A DNA stretch of 64,000 bases from an uncultured bacterium (GTDB lineage: Bacteria; Bacteroidota; Rhodothermia; Rhodothermales; Rubricoccaceae). Numbering within the stretch: the first letter of the stretch is position 1; each line of letters starts with the position of its first letter. Below the pieces are notes generated by a model, which had not been told where the DNA came from, did no database searches, and saw nothing but the letters and a program-made list of their open reading frames with translations. The stretch is from positions 54,298 through 118,297 of the forward strand of contig CANLSR010000010.1 in assembly GCA_947493945.1 (NCBI GenBank), given 5' to 3'. Made by a program: the position numbers and the translations under genes. Positions 33,133-42,545 of the stretch are shown in pieces.

Positions 33133-34283
33133 TCCCGATCCTGGACCTTGGCCCCGACCTCCGCCAGCACGAGGCGGACTACGTCGAGGCGTTCCGCCGC
33201 GTGCTACGGTCGGGCCAGTTCATTGGCGGGCCGGAGGTGGAGGCGTTCGAGCGCGAGGTGGCCGAGCTCCTGGGCGTGGCCCACGCCGTCGGTCTCAACT
33301 CCGGCACCGACGCGCTGGTGATCGCACTTCGCGTGCTGGGCATCGGGCCGGGCGACGAAGTGATCACGACGGCGTTCACCTTTTTCGCCACTGCCGAGGC
33401 GGTCTCCCAGGTCGGCGCCCGCCCCGTGTTTGCGGATGTCGACGAGCGGACGTTCAACCTCGACCCGGACCGTGTGGAGGACGCCGTCACCGAGCGCACG
33501 CGGGCGATCCTCCCGGTCCACCTCTACGGCCGTGTCGCCCCGATGACGCGGCTGCTAGAGATCGCCCGCCGCCACGGCCTAGCGGTGGTCGAGGACTGCG
33601 CCCAGTCGTTCGGAGCCGTCTACAGCGGCGACTGCGCCGGCTGTCACGGGCACGAGTGCGTCCACGCGATCCGCACCGAACTGGTGGGCCGGCAGACGGG
33701 CACGATGGTGGAGATGGGCGCCTTCTCGTTCTTCCCCTCCAAAAACCTCGGCGCATTCGGTGACGCCGGCCTGCTCGTCACCGACGACTCTGACTTGGCC
33801 GACGCCGCCCGCCAGCTCCGCGCCCACGGCAGTCGCCAGCGGTACCGCAACGAGACCATCGGGTATAACAGCCGGCTAGACGCCATCCAGGCGGCGCTTC
33901 TGCGCGAGCGGCTACCCCGCGTGGCCTTCGACAACGCCGCGCGCCGCGCTGCCGCCCGTCGCTACACCGCCGCGCTGGCGGACGTCGCCGGCGTGGTGGT
34001 GCCCGAGATCCGCGACGGCGACGTGGTGCACCAGTACACGGTCCGAATCCTTCGAGGACAACGAGACCGAGTGGCCGAGGCGCTGGCGGCCGGCGGCGTC
34101 GAGACGCGTGTGTACTACTCGGTCCCATGCCACCGGCTGCCCGTCTACGCCGGCGCCGGCTACCCGCCGCTGCCTGTTACAGAGCAGTTAGCGGCCGAGG
34201 TGCTGAGCCTGCCCATCGGCCCTCACCTGGCGCCCGAGACCGCCGACCGGGTGACCAGCGCCCTCGCGCGCGCGCTCGCCTGA
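33129..34283 (+). CDS. wbpE: PLP-dependent aminotransferase, WbpE-like (DegT/DnrJ/EryC1 family)
   Basis: The 384-residue enzyme aminates the 3-keto sugar nucleotide with glutamate. It has [13 protein letters not shown] (cofactor phosphate binding), [13 protein letters not shown] (Asp contacting PLP) and the PLP lysine in [16 protein letters not shown] (Lys205). Between these two motifs lies an insertion of about 20 residues holding [13 protein letters not shown], with three cysteines (169, 172, 177) and three histidines, that the other two DegT-type enzymes of the window (LegC, PglE) lack. It could bind a metal; this is unproven. ATG 33129 overlaps the wbpD stop (ATGA). Confidence 0.92.
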   Translation: MIPILDLGPDLRQHEADYVEAFRRVLRSGQFIGGPEVEAFEREVAELLGVAHAVGLNSGTDALVIALRVLGIGPGDEVITTAFTFFATAEAVSQVGARPVFADVDERTFNLDPDRVEDAVTERTRAILPVHLYGRVAPMTRLLEIARRHGLAVVEDCAQSFGAVYSGDCAGCHGHECVHAIRTELVGRQTGTMVEMGAFSFFPSKNLGAFGDAGLLVTDDSDLADAARQLRAHGSRQRYRNETIGYNSRLDAIQAALLRERLPRVAFDNAARRAAARRYTAALADVAGVVVPEIRDGDVVHQYTVRILRGQRDRVAEALAAGGVETRVYYSVPCHRLPVYAGAGYPPLPVTEQLAAEVLSLPIGPHLAPETADRVTSALARALA

Positions 34284-34301
34284 TGGCCCCGCCGGCACGC
34301 G

Positions 34302-34318
34302 CCGCCAGTGGCTGGCGG
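34302..34318. repeat. CCGCCAG/CTGGCGG inverted pair upstream of rfbB
   Basis: CCGCCAG (34302-34308) and CTGGCGG (34312-34318) pair around TGG, 19 bases after the wbpE stop. It is the same motif as the other spacer hairpins, but with arms in the reverse order. Confidence 0.5.
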
Positions 34319-34347
34319 AGGCTGTCGGCGGCGGATGTCGCCGGATC

Positions 34348-34381
34348 TTGGCGCGACGCGGGCTTGGCGCCGGTAGGTTTG
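34348..34381 (+). promoter_or_regulatory. Candidate Bacteroidota-type promoter of rfbB
   Basis: TAGGTTTG (34374-34381) fits the -7 consensus TAnnTTTG exactly. A TTGG at 34348-34351 lies 22 bases upstream, close to the usual 19-21 spacing from the -33 element. Transcription would start near 34388, giving a short leader before the ATG at 34408. Confidence 0.5.
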
Positions 34382-34407
34382 CCCTCTCACGAGTCGCACA
34401 CGCCTTT

Positions 34408-35466
34408 ATGCGGACAGTCCTAGTCACCGGCGGCGCCGGCTTTATCGGCTCGGCACTGGTACGCCACCTGGTCGGCCAGCCCGGCCTGCGTGTCGTCAAC
34501 GTAGACAAGCTGACCTACGCCGGCAACCCGGAGTCCGTCGCGCCCGTCGCTGATTCCGACGCCTATGTGTTCGAGCAGGTCGACATCTGCGACGCCGGCG
34601 AGGTCGCCCGCCTGTTCGAGCAGTACCGGCCGGCGGGCGTCTACCACCTGGCCGCCGAGAGCCACGTCGACCGCTCCATCGACGGGCCGGCGGCGTTCGT
34701 CCAGACGAATGTGGTGGGCACGTTCACGTTGTTGGACGCCGCGCGCCGCCACTGGGCCGGGCTGGCGGAGGCCGAGCGCGAGGCGTTCCGGTTCCTGCAC
34801 GTCTCGACCGACGAGGTCTACGGCACGCTGGGCGAGAGCGACCTGTTCACCGAGGAGACGCCCTACGCACCCAACTCGCCGTACTCGGCCTCGAAGGCGG
34901 GCAGCGACCACCTGGCGCGGGCCTGGTTCCACACGTTCGGGCTGCCCGTCGTGACGACCAACTGCTCCAACAACTACGGGCCGTACCAGTATCCCGAGAA
35001 GCTGATTCCGGTCGCGATCCTGAAGGCGCTCGCCGGCCAGCCGATCCCGGTCTACGGGACGGGCCAAAACGTGCGCGACTGGCTCTACGTCCAGGACCAC
35101 GTCGAGGCGCTCCAGACCGCCTTCGAGCGCGGTACGCCGGGCGAGGTGTACAACGTCGGCGGGCACAACGAGAAAACCAACCTGGACGTGGTCCGCGGTA
35201 TTTGTGATATCCTGGACGAGCTGCACCCTGAGGGCGCGCCCCACGCCGGCCTCATCGAGTTCGTCACCGACCGGCCGGGCCACGACTGGCGCTACGCCAT
35301 CGACGCCGGCAAGATTGAGCGCCAGCTGGGCTGGACGCCGTCGGAGACGTTCGAGACCGGCTTGCGCAAGACTGTCGAGTGGTACCTGGAGAACGGGGGC
35401 TGGTGCGACCGCGTCAGGGACGGGGGCCGGATGGAACGGTTCGGACAGGTCGAGGCCGCACGCTAG
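34408..35466 (+). CDS. rfbB: dTDP-glucose 4,6-dehydratase
   Basis: The 352-residue NAD-dependent enzyme makes dTDP-4-keto-6-deoxy-glucose. It shows [52 protein letters not shown] (Tyr-X3-Lys) and [17 protein letters not shown] 34408 is the family start; an in-frame TTG at 34348 falls inside the proposed promoter. It opens the rfbB-rfbA-rfbC block, 9 bases ahead of rfbA, and was probably separately promoted from the wbp genes. Confidence 0.97.
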   Translation: MRTVLVTGGAGFIGSALVRHLVGQPGLRVVNVDKLTYAGNPESVAPVADSDAYVFEQVDICDAGEVARLFEQYRPAGVYHLAAESHVDRSIDGPAAFVQTNVVGTFTLLDAARRHWAGLAEAEREAFRFLHVSTDEVYGTLGESDLFTEETPYAPNSPYSASKAGSDHLARAWFHTFGLPVVTTNCSNNYGPYQYPEKLIPVAILKALAGQPIPVYGTGQNVRDWLYVQDHVEALQTAFERGTPGEVYNVGGHNEKTNLDVVRGICDILDELHPEGAPHAGLIEFVTDRPGHDWRYAIDAGKIERQLGWTPSETFETGLRKTVEWYLENGGWCDRVRDGGRMERFGQVEAAR

Positions 35467-35475
35467 AACACCGAC

Positions 35476-36351
35476 ATGAAAGGCATCATCTTAGCCGGCG
35501 GCTCTGGCACCCGGCTCTACCCGATCACCCAGGGCGTCTCCAAGCAGATGCTCCCCGTCTACGACAAGCCAATGGTCTACTACCCCCTGAGCACGCTGAT
35601 GCTGGCGGGCATTCGGGAGGTGTTGGTGATCTCGACGCCCCAGGATCTGGGGCGCTTCCGCGACCTCCTGGGCGACGGCCGCCAGTGGGGCATGGAGCTC
35701 AGCTACGCCGAGCAGCCGTCGCCCGATGGGCTGGCCCAGGCGTTCGTGATCGGCCGCGACTTCGTGGGATCGGACTCGGTGGCTCTCGTCCTGGGCGACA
35801 ACATCTTCTACGGCGCCGGCCTCCAGATTATGCTGCACCGCGCCGCCGACCGCACGGAAGGCGCCACGGTCTTCGGCTACCGCGTGGCTGATCCGGAGCG
35901 CTACGGCGTAGTCGCCTTCGACGACGACGGTCGGGCGGTCTCCATCGAGGAGAAGCCCGAGCGGCCCCGGTCGCACTACGCCGTCACCGGCCTCTACTTC
36001 TACGACAACAACGTGCTCGACATCGCCGCCCGCCTAGAGCCGTCGGCGCGCGGCGAGTACGAGATCACCGACGTCAACAAGGTCTACCTAGAGCGCGGCG
36101 CGCTGACGGTCGAGCAGATGGGTCGCGGCTTTGCCTGGCTCGACACCGGTACGCACGAGAGCCTGCTGGAGGCGGGCACGTTCGTCGAGACCATCGAAAA
36201 ACGCCAGGGGCTCAAGATCGCCTGCCCCGAGGAGATCGCCTACGAGCAGGGCTGGATCGACGCCGCCGCGCTGGCGGCCCTCGCTGACAAGTACGCCAAG
36301 AACGACTACGGCGCCTACCTCGCGTCGCTCCTAGACCCCATCGAAGCGTGA
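35476..36351 (+). CDS. rfbA: Glucose-1-phosphate thymidylyltransferase
   Basis: At 291 residues it makes dTDP-glucose from dTTP and glucose-1-phosphate, supplying RfbB. The N-terminus [36 protein letters not shown] and LGDNIFYG are family hallmarks. Length is normal. Its stop overlaps the GTG start of rfbC by 4 bases. No Shine-Dalgarno is seen before the ATG. Confidence 0.97.
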   Translation: MKGIILAGGSGTRLYPITQGVSKQMLPVYDKPMVYYPLSTLMLAGIREVLVISTPQDLGRFRDLLGDGRQWGMELSYAEQPSPDGLAQAFVIGRDFVGSDSVALVLGDNIFYGAGLQIMLHRAADRTEGATVFGYRVADPERYGVVAFDDDGRAVSIEEKPERPRSHYAVTGLYFYDNNVLDIAARLEPSARGEYEITDVNKVYLERGALTVEQMGRGFAWLDTGTHESLLEAGTFVETIEKRQGLKIACPEEIAYEQGWIDAAALAALADKYAKNDYGAYLASLLDPIEA

Positions 36352-36953
36352 CCGTCACCGAGACCAAGCTGGCCGGCGTGCTCGTGATCGAGCCGCGCGT
36401 CTTCAGCGACGACCGGGGGCTATTCTACGAGGCCTACCACGCCGAGCGCTACCGCCAGGCGGGCGCGGACGCGACGTTCGTCCAGGACAACGTCTCGCGC
36501 TCGTCGCGCGGCGTGCTCCGGGGACTCCACTTTCAGAGGCCGCCGCACGCCCAGGCCAAACTGGTATCAGTGCTGGAAGGCGCCGTCTACGACGTGGCCG
36601 TCGACCTCCGTCGCGACTCGCCCACCTTCGGTCAGCACGTCGGCGTCGAGCTCTCTGCCGAGAACGGCCGCCAGTTGTACGTGCCGGTCGGATTCGCGCA
36701 CGGGTTCGCGGTGACCAGTGAGACGGCACTGCTCGCCTACAAGTGCTCGGCGTTCTATGCGCCTGAGGCCGAAGGGTCGGTCCGCTGGAACGACCCCGCC
36801 CTGGGCATCAACTGGCCCACCAAGGCTTCTCTGCTCTCAGACGAGGACCGCGCGGCGCCATCGTGGGACGACGTCCGGGAGACAGCTCCTTTCACGCTGG
36901 CGATGCCGAGGATTGTGTCGCGCACAATCTCGCGGTGCAATGCGGACGAATAG
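36348..36953 (+). CDS. rfbC: dTDP-4-dehydrorhamnose 3,5-epimerase
   Basis: The 201-residue cupin-fold enzyme epimerises dTDP-4-keto-6-deoxy-glucose at C3 and C5. It shows [31 protein letters not shown] (catalytic His), [12 protein letters not shown] and the C-terminal [16 protein letters not shown] 36348 (GTGACC) overlaps rfbA. The reductase RfbD needed for dTDP-L-rhamnose is not in the window, so either it lies elsewhere or another reductase uses the product. The 3' end contains a GATTGTG/CACAATC inverted repeat (36911-36929) and overlaps the next frame by 14 bases. Confidence 0.93.
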   Translation: MTVTETKLAGVLVIEPRVFSDDRGLFYEAYHAERYRQAGADATFVQDNVSRSSRGVLRGLHFQRPPHAQAKLVSVLEGAVYDVAVDLRRDSPTFGQHVGVELSAENGRQLYVPVGFAHGFAVTSETALLAYKCSAFYAPEAEGSVRWNDPALGINWPTKASLLSDEDRAAPSWDDVRETAPFTLAMPRIVSRTISRCNADE

Positions 36954-37374
36954 CAGCACTCTGCCACGACGTGGCCTAGAGTGTGGACTAGCTTGGACGT
37001 ATACCCATCTCTTCCTGATCGGAGGCATCCTTCGCTGCGTGTGGTATGGCATTTGTGCCGTCACTGGGCGCGCGTTTCCGCTCATCAAAGGGTTTGACTC
37101 AGCCGAGCGCTTTGCCTGCGGAGACTACCCTGCGGTCCTGCTCATGACGTTCACCGAGATGCTCGAAGAGGCAGTTGGCCGGCAGGTCCAGAACAACACG
37201 CTCCTGACGCAGCTTGGAGGCGTGGTCAAGATGCTCGCCGACGTCTCGACGCCGGAGCGGGACCTGGGCTCCCGCTCAACGGAGACGCTCGGTGAGAGGC
37301 TCCGTCGGCTTGGGATGTGGCACCGGGAGCATGGCTCGGCCGCGCCCTTCTCGGTAATGGAGCACAGACCATGA
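36940..37374 (+). CDS. Hypothetical protein, unrecognised
   Basis: A possible 144-residue protein whose ATG lies inside the last codons of rfbC. I do not recognise a family. There is one hydrophobic stretch (LAWTYTHLFLIGGILRCVWYG, about residues 16-36) and a more hydrophilic C-terminal half with LGSRSTETLGERLRRLG. The composition is less GC-biased than its neighbours, which suggests recent arrival or decay. Tight overlaps with rfbC and with a short frame before legB favour translation, but chance cannot be ruled out. Confidence 0.5.
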   Translation: MRTNSSTLPRRGLECGLAWTYTHLFLIGGILRCVWYGICAVTGRAFPLIKGFDSAERFACGDYPAVLLMTFTEMLEEAVGRQVQNNTLLTQLGGVVKMLADVSTPERDLGSRSTETLGERLRRLGMWHREHGSAAPFSVMEHRP

Positions 37375-37490
37375 GCGCCGAAGCTGACCCGCGCGGCCCG
37401 CTCCACTCTCTCCCTCGCTACCTCTGGCTGGTCCGCAGTCCGCTTCGGACGCGTCATTCCTCAACCTTCCAATCCCCCTGGCATGGCTAA
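37371..37490 (+). CDS. Candidate 39-codon small ORF bridging to legB
   Basis: ATG 37371 overlaps the stop of the preceding hypothetical gene (ATGA), and its TAA stop (37488-37490) overlaps the first codons of legB. The peptide begins MSAEADPRGPLHSLPRYL and has no recognised family. Stop-start coupling on both sides would let ribosomes pass from the hypothetical gene into legB. It may equally be a chance frame in a 108-base spacer. Confidence 0.3.
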   Translation: MSAEADPRGPLHSLPRYLWLVRSPLRTRHSSTFQSPWHG

Positions 37491-38484
37491 AAAGGTCCTC
37501 GTTACCGGAGCGGACGGCTTCATCGGTTCCCACTTGGCCGAGGCCCTCGTCGAGCGGGAGTACGACGTTCGCGCGTTCGTGCTCTACAACTCGTTCGGCT
37601 CGTGGGGCTGGCTCGACACCATCGACCCCGAGGTTCGAGACCGCCTTGACGTATTCGCTGGTGATGTCCGTGACCCCTACGGTATCAAGACGGCGATGGA
37701 GGGGTGTAATGCCGTACTCCACCTCGCCGCGCTCATCGCGATCCCGTATTCGTACCACTCGCCCGCGACCTATGTCGCCACGAACGTCAACGGCACATTG
37801 AACGTCGTTCAGGCCGCACGTGAGTTGAACGTCGAGAAGGTGGTCCACACGTCGACGAGCGAGGTCTATGGCACGGCGCAGTTTGTCCCGATCACGGAGG
37901 ACCATCCGCTCCAGGGGCAGTCGCCGTACTCGGCCTCGAAGATCGGGGCCGACCAGATCGCCTGGTCGTACTACGCCTCGTTCAACACGCCTGTCGCCAT
38001 CGTCCGGCCGTTCAATACCTATGGCCCTCGGCAGTCGGCGCGGGCGGTGATCCCGACCATCATCACGCAGATCGCCAGCGGCCAGCGCACCATCAAACTC
38101 GGCGCGCTCCACCCCACGCGCGACTTCAACTACGTCGACGATACCGTCCGGGGGTTCATCGCTGCGCTAGAGTCCGAGCAGTCCGTGGGCGAGGTCATCA
38201 ACCTGGGGAGCGGGTTCGAGGTCAGCATCGGAGACTTGGCCTTGCTCATCGCAGAGGCGATGGGTGTCGAGATTGAGATCGAGACCGACGGCGAGCGTAT
38301 GCGCCCGGAGAAAAGTGAGGTCGAACGCCTGATGGCGTCGAACGAGAAGGCGGCTGCCCTGCTCGGTTGGCGGCCGGAGTACGGCTCGCGCGAGGGGCTG
38401 AAGCAGGGGATTCGAGAGACGGCGGACTGGTTCGCGGCGGGGGCCAACCTTGCTCAGTACAAGCCCCAAATCTACAACGTATGA
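37483..38484 (+). CDS. legB: Legionaminic acid pathway 4,6-dehydratase LegB
   Basis: This 333-residue SDR-family enzyme removes water from a nucleotide-activated GlcNAc to give the 4-keto-6-deoxy sugar that starts the legionaminic acid pathway. Very characteristic LegB segments are VTGADGFIGSHLAEALV, FVLYNSFGSWGWLD, LAALIAIPYSYHSPATY, STSEVYGTAQFVPITEDHPL and YSASKIGADQIAWSYY. The presence of a PtmE-like guanylyltransferase downstream suggests GDP-GlcNAc as the substrate. Its stop overlaps the legC start (ATGA). Confidence 0.95.
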   Translation: MAKKVLVTGADGFIGSHLAEALVEREYDVRAFVLYNSFGSWGWLDTIDPEVRDRLDVFAGDVRDPYGIKTAMEGCNAVLHLAALIAIPYSYHSPATYVATNVNGTLNVVQAARELNVEKVVHTSTSEVYGTAQFVPITEDHPLQGQSPYSASKIGADQIAWSYYASFNTPVAIVRPFNTYGPRQSARAVIPTIITQIASGQRTIKLGALHPTRDFNYVDDTVRGFIAALESEQSVGEVINLGSGFEVSIGDLALLIAEAMGVEIEIETDGERMRPEKSEVERLMASNEKAAALLGWRPEYGSREGLKQGIRETADWFAAGANLAQYKPQIYNV

Positions 38485-39662
38485 GCGCCGTCGCCGACCA
38501 CATCGTCACGACGCTCCGCGAGGTCCTGGACCCCAAGGGCGCGTTCGTGACCCTGCACGAGCCCGTGTTCGCGGGCAACGAGTGGGCCTACGTCAAGGAA
38601 TGCATTGACACGGGCTGGGTGTCGTCGGCGGGGGCCTACGTGGACCGTTTCGAGTCCGACCTCGCCGCCTACACCGGCGTCCGCCGGGCCGTCGCCGTCG
38701 TCAACGGCACGGCCGCGCTCCACGTGGCGCTCCTGCTGGCGGGCGTCGAGCGTGATGACGAGGTGCTGGTGCCGGCGCTCACGTTCGTCGCCACGGCGAA
38801 CGCCGTCGCCTACTGCGGCGCCGTCCCGCACTTTGTTGACAGCGAGGAGCGGACGCTAGGTCTCGACGCGGACAAGCTGGAGTGCTACCTCGACGAGATC
38901 GCGGTCGTTGAAGGGGACCTGTGCCGGAACCGCCAGTCGGGCCGCGTCATCCGCGCCGTCGTCCCGATGCACACGTTCGGCCACCCCGTGGACCTCGACG
39001 CGCTCGCCGCCGTCTGCGACCGGTTCGGGCTCGTGATGATCGAGGACGCCGCCGAGTCGCTGGGCTCGCTCTACAAGGGGCGCCACACGGGGCAGTGGGG
39101 CCGGATGGCCACGTTGAGCTTTAACGGCAACAAGACCATCACGACCGGCGGCGGCGGGGCGCTGCTGACCGACGACGACGCGCTCGCCGACCGCGCCAAA
39201 CACCTCACGACGACGGGCAAGCGTGCGCACCGCTGGGCATACGAGCACGACGCCGTCGCGTACAACTACCGCCTCCCCAACCTCAACGCGGCCCTGGGCT
39301 GCGCCCAACTAGAGCAGCTTGGCGGCTTCCTCGCCCGGAAGCGCCAGCTCGCGGCGCGCTACGCCGAGGCGTTCGCGGACGTCGGCGGCGTCCAGTTCGT
39401 GACGGAGCCTCCGTTCGCCCGGAGCAACTACTGGCTCAACGCGCTCCTGCTCGACGAGGCCCACGCCCACGAGCGGGACCAGCTGCTGGCGGACACCAAC
39501 GACGCGGGCATCATGACGCGGCCAGCGTGGACGCTGATGAGTTCGCTCCCGATGTACCGAACGTGCCCGCGCATGGACCTTGCCGTCGCGGAGAGCATGG
39601 AGCGCCGGCTCGTCAATATTCCCAGCAGCGCATCCCTAGAGGCCCGCCTTGTCGAAGCGTAA
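38481..39662 (+). CDS. legC: LegC-family aminotransferase
   Basis: At 393 residues this PLP enzyme aminates the C4 keto group of the LegB product. It shows HEPVFAGNEWAYVKECIDTG, VVNGTAALHVALLLAGV, MIEDAAESLGSLYKGRHTG and the PLP lysine in LSFNGNKTITTGGGGALLT. ATG 38481 overlaps the legB stop, and the 3' end overlaps legG by 14 bases. The homologous PglE at 54580 shares the SFNGNK motif, so the two are paralogous 4-aminotransferases. Confidence 0.94.
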   Translation: MSAVADHIVTTLREVLDPKGAFVTLHEPVFAGNEWAYVKECIDTGWVSSAGAYVDRFESDLAAYTGVRRAVAVVNGTAALHVALLLAGVERDDEVLVPALTFVATANAVAYCGAVPHFVDSEERTLGLDADKLECYLDEIAVVEGDLCRNRQSGRVIRAVVPMHTFGHPVDLDALAAVCDRFGLVMIEDAAESLGSLYKGRHTGQWGRMATLSFNGNKTITTGGGGALLTDDDALADRAKHLTTTGKRAHRWAYEHDAVAYNYRLPNLNAALGCAQLEQLGGFLARKRQLAARYAEAFADVGGVQFVTEPPFARSNYWLNALLLDEAHAHERDQLLADTNDAGIMTRPAWTLMSSLPMYRTCPRMDLAVAESMERRLVNIPSSASLEARLVEA

Positions 39663-40839
39663 CATCTGCGTCGTGACCGGCACGCGCGCCGAGTACGGAT
39701 TGCTCTACTGGCTCTTGCGCGAGATCGAGGCCGACCCGGCACTCGACCTCCAGCTTCTCGCGACGGGGATGCATCTCTCGCCCGAGTTCGGCATGACCGT
39801 CGAGGCCATCGAGGCCGACGGGTTCGCCGTAGACGAACGCGTCGAGATGCTGGTCTCCAGCGACACGCCCGTGGGGATCGCCAAGTCCATCGGGCTGGGT
39901 GTGATCGGGTTCGCCGACGCATTCGCCCGTCTCCAGCCCGACATCGTCGTCGTACTCGGGGACCGCTTCGAGATCCTCGCCGCAGCGCAGGCGGCCCTGG
40001 TGGCGCGCATCCCCATCGCCCACCTCCACGGCGGCGAGACGACCGAGGGAGCTTTCGACGAGGCGATCCGGCACAGCATCACCAAGATGGCACATCTCCA
40101 CTTCGTCGCGGCCGAGCCCTACCGACGCCGTGTGGTGCAACTCGGCGAGGACCCCGCGCGCGTGTTTACAGTCGGCTCGCCTGGACTGGACCACATCCAC
40201 CGGACGCCACGCATGGAGCGCGCCGAGGTCGAAGAGATGCTCGGCTTCCCTCTAGACGCCCCAGCGTTCGTGGTCACCTTCCACCCGGAGACCTTGTCAG
40301 GCCTCTCGGCGGCCGAGAGCGCCGACGAGCTGCTCCGCGCGCTCCTCCGCTTTCCCGATGCCTGCTTCGTGTTCACGAAGTCGAACGCAGACACCGGCGG
40401 GCGGGCCATCAACCACGCCATCGACGCCTTCGTGGAGGCGCGCCCCGATCGCGCGCGTGCGTTTACGGCGATGGGGTTGCCGCGCTATCTCAGCACGCTC
40501 GCCCTGGCCGACGTCGTCGTCGGCAACTCGTCGAGCGGGCTGACGGAGGCGCCAGCCTTGGGCGTGCCGACGGTGAACGTGGGTGACCGGCAGAAGGGCC
40601 GGCTCCGCGCCGCGTCGGTGATAGACTGCGCCACGTCGGAAGCAGAGATCGCAGACGCTATAGAGACGGCTCTATCGCCCGCCTTCCGCGCCCAGACCGG
40701 GGGACAGGCGCTGCCGTACGGCGTCGGCGACGCCTCGCCTGCCGTATGCCGCGTGCTGCGCGAGACTCCGCTCGGCGACGCCCTCTTGAAGAAGCACTTC
40801 CACGACCTCCCGCTGCCGGCCTCCGGGCTGAGTGAGTAG
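39649..40839 (+). CDS. legG: Hydrolysing nucleotide-sugar 2-epimerase LegG (NeuC family)
   Basis: The 396-residue enzyme releases 2,4-diacetamido-2,4,6-trideoxymannose from the nucleotide sugar while inverting C2. The NeuC hallmarks CVVTGTRAEYGLLYWLLREI, VLGDRFEILAAAQAAL, HLHGGETTEGAFDEAIRHSI and VVGNSSSGLTEAP are present. The start is TTG 39649, inside the last codons of legC; the conserved NICVVTGTRAEYG follows within four residues, leaving little room for another start. The stop touches the legI ATG directly. Confidence 0.93.
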   Translation: MSKRNICVVTGTRAEYGLLYWLLREIEADPALDLQLLATGMHLSPEFGMTVEAIEADGFAVDERVEMLVSSDTPVGIAKSIGLGVIGFADAFARLQPDIVVVLGDRFEILAAAQAALVARIPIAHLHGGETTEGAFDEAIRHSITKMAHLHFVAAEPYRRRVVQLGEDPARVFTVGSPGLDHIHRTPRMERAEVEEMLGFPLDAPAFVVTFHPETLSGLSAAESADELLRALLRFPDACFVFTKSNADTGGRAINHAIDAFVEARPDRARAFTAMGLPRYLSTLALADVVVGNSSSGLTEAPALGVPTVNVGDRQKGRLRAASVIDCATSEAEIADAIETALSPAFRAQTGGQALPYGVGDASPAVCRVLRETPLGDALLKKHFHDLPLPASGLSE

Positions 40840-41913
40840 ATGAGCAAGACATACATCATCGCCGAAGCCGGTGTCAATCATAACGGTTCACTCGACCTCG
40901 CGCGGAAGCTCATCGACGTGGCGGCGGAGGCGGGGGCCGACGCGGTCAAGTTTCAGACCTTCCGCGCCGATGCTCTGACTACGAGGGCAGCTCCCAAAGC
41001 GACCTACCAGCGCGAGACCACAGACGCCGCCGAGTCTCAGTACGCTATGCTCAAGGCGCTGGAGCTGGACGAGAGCGATCACGAAGCCCTGGTAGCGCAT
41101 TGCCAGGAACGAGGGATCCAGTTTCTCTCGACCCCCTTCGACACGGAGAGTCTGGCACTCCTCGTGGACCGCTTCGACATACCGCGCGTCAAGGTGCCCT
41201 CTGGGGAGATCACGAATGGACCACTTGTGCTCGCGGCGGCCCGCACGGGGCGGCCCGTGATCCTCTCGACAGGGATGAGCACGCTCGGGGAGGTCGAGCA
41301 GGCGCTCGGTGCCCTCGCCTTCGGGTACACGGCCGAACGCAGCGCTTCGCCAGGATTCGAAGCGTTTGCCGACGCCTACGCCTCTGATGAGGGGCAGGAG
41401 GCGCTCCGCACTCGCGTGACCGTCCTGCACTGCACGACGGCCTACCCTACACCGCTCGCTGAAGTCAACCTCCGCGCGATGGACACCATCCACGGCGCGT
41501 TCGGCGTGGCCGTGGGGTACTCGGATCATACGGTGGGCATTGTCATCCCCATTGCGGCCGTCGCGCGGGGAGCCACGCTCATCGAGAAGCATTTTACCAC
41601 TGATCGGTCATTACCAGGGCCGGATCATCGCGCCTCGCTCGAACCCGGTGAGTTGGCCGAGATGGTCCGTTCAATCCGGGAGGTCGAGGCTTCACTCGGC
41701 TATGCCATTAAAGCCCCGACGTCGGCTGAGCTGGAGAACCGGCCGGTCGGCCGAAAGAGTCTCACAGCTGCCGTGCCGATCGCTGAGGGCGAGGAGTTCA
41801 CGCCTCAGAACGTGACCGCCCAGCGGCCGGGAACCGGCATCTCCCCGATGCACTACTGGGAGTACCTCGGCGCCAACGCTGGACGTACATACAAAACGGG
41901 AGAGGCCCTCTGA
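40840..41913 (+). CDS. legI: N,N'-diacetyllegionaminate synthase (NeuB family)
   Basis: This 357-residue enzyme condenses the LegG product with phosphoenolpyruvate to form the nine-carbon legionaminic acid. It has a TIM-barrel domain (YIIAEAGVNHNGSLDLARKL, AGADAVKFQTFRAD, KVPSGEITNGPLV, GYSDHT) and a C-terminal antifreeze-like SAF domain (RKSLTAAVPIAEGEEF to the end). NeuB-type condensation is the committed step for sialic-type sugars. It starts at the base after the legG stop and its own stop overlaps the next ATG by one base. Confidence 0.95.
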   Translation: MSKTYIIAEAGVNHNGSLDLARKLIDVAAEAGADAVKFQTFRADALTTRAAPKATYQRETTDAAESQYAMLKALELDESDHEALVAHCQERGIQFLSTPFDTESLALLVDRFDIPRVKVPSGEITNGPLVLAAARTGRPVILSTGMSTLGEVEQALGALAFGYTAERSASPGFEAFADAYASDEGQEALRTRVTVLHCTTAYPTPLAEVNLRAMDTIHGAFGVAVGYSDHTVGIVIPIAAVARGATLIEKHFTTDRSLPGPDHRASLEPGELAEMVRSIREVEASLGYAIKAPTSAELENRPVGRKSLTAAVPIAEGEEFTPQNVTAQRPGTGISPMHYWEYLGANAGRTYKTGEAL

Positions 41914-42545
41914 TGCGGAAGCCGTGGATTGTACTCGGAGGCGGAGGCCATGCGAAGGTCGTGATCGACGCCCTGCTAGCGAGGAGGTATCGGGTTCCAG
42001 GCTTTACCAGCCCTGAGGTCAACGCCGCCTCAGTCCTGGGCGTCGAGCACCTTGGGGACGACGACGCACTCGACGGCTATGACCCCGAGGAGGTCGTCCT
42101 CGCCAACGGACTCGGCTCCGTCTGGACGGACGGTCGGCGTCGTGATCTATTTGTCCGCTTTCGCACTCGAACCTATCGATTCCCCCCTATTATTCACGCT
42201 TCTGCTGTCGTGGCTTCTTCAGTGGAGGTGGGACCCGGCGTCCAGGTGCTGGCGGGAGCCGTGGTCCAGCCGGGCTGCCGCATCCATGAGAACACGATCA
42301 TCAACACCCGGGCGTCGGTGGATCACGACTGTTCGATTGGCGCGCACGCTCACATCGCGCCCGGCGTCACGTTGTCGGGCGGGGTTACGGTCGGGGAGGG
42401 GGCGCTCATTGGAACCGGTGCGAGCGTGATTCAGGGCGTGAAGATCGGGGCGGGGAGTGTGGTCGGGGCCGGAGCCGCCGTTGTCCAAGATGTGCCGGCA
42501 GGAAGCACAGTTGTAGGAGTACCAGCCAAAGAGATAGCTCCATGA
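41913..42545 (+). CDS. legH: NeuD/PglD-type sugar O/N-acetyltransferase (LegH-like)
   Basis: The 210-residue protein has the N-terminal PglD-like Rossmann part (WIVLGGGGHAKVVIDALLAR) and a C-terminal left-handed beta-helix with hexapeptide repeats (GPGVQVLAGAVVQPGCRIHE, TRASVDHDCSIGAHAHIAPG, where the His pair serves catalysis). In the legionaminic pathway such an enzyme acetylates the 4-amino group made by LegC (LegH); NeuD-type O-acetylation of the final sugar is an alternative. It is embedded in the leg operon with overlaps on both sides. Confidence 0.85.
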   Translation: MRKPWIVLGGGGHAKVVIDALLARRYRVPGFTSPEVNAASVLGVEHLGDDDALDGYDPEEVVLANGLGSVWTDGRRRDLFVRFRTRTYRFPPIIHASAVVASSVEVGPGVQVLAGAVVQPGCRIHENTIINTRASVDHDCSIGAHAHIAPGVTLSGGVTVGEGALIGTGASVIQGVKIGAGSVVGAGAAVVQDVPAGSTVVGVPAKEIAP

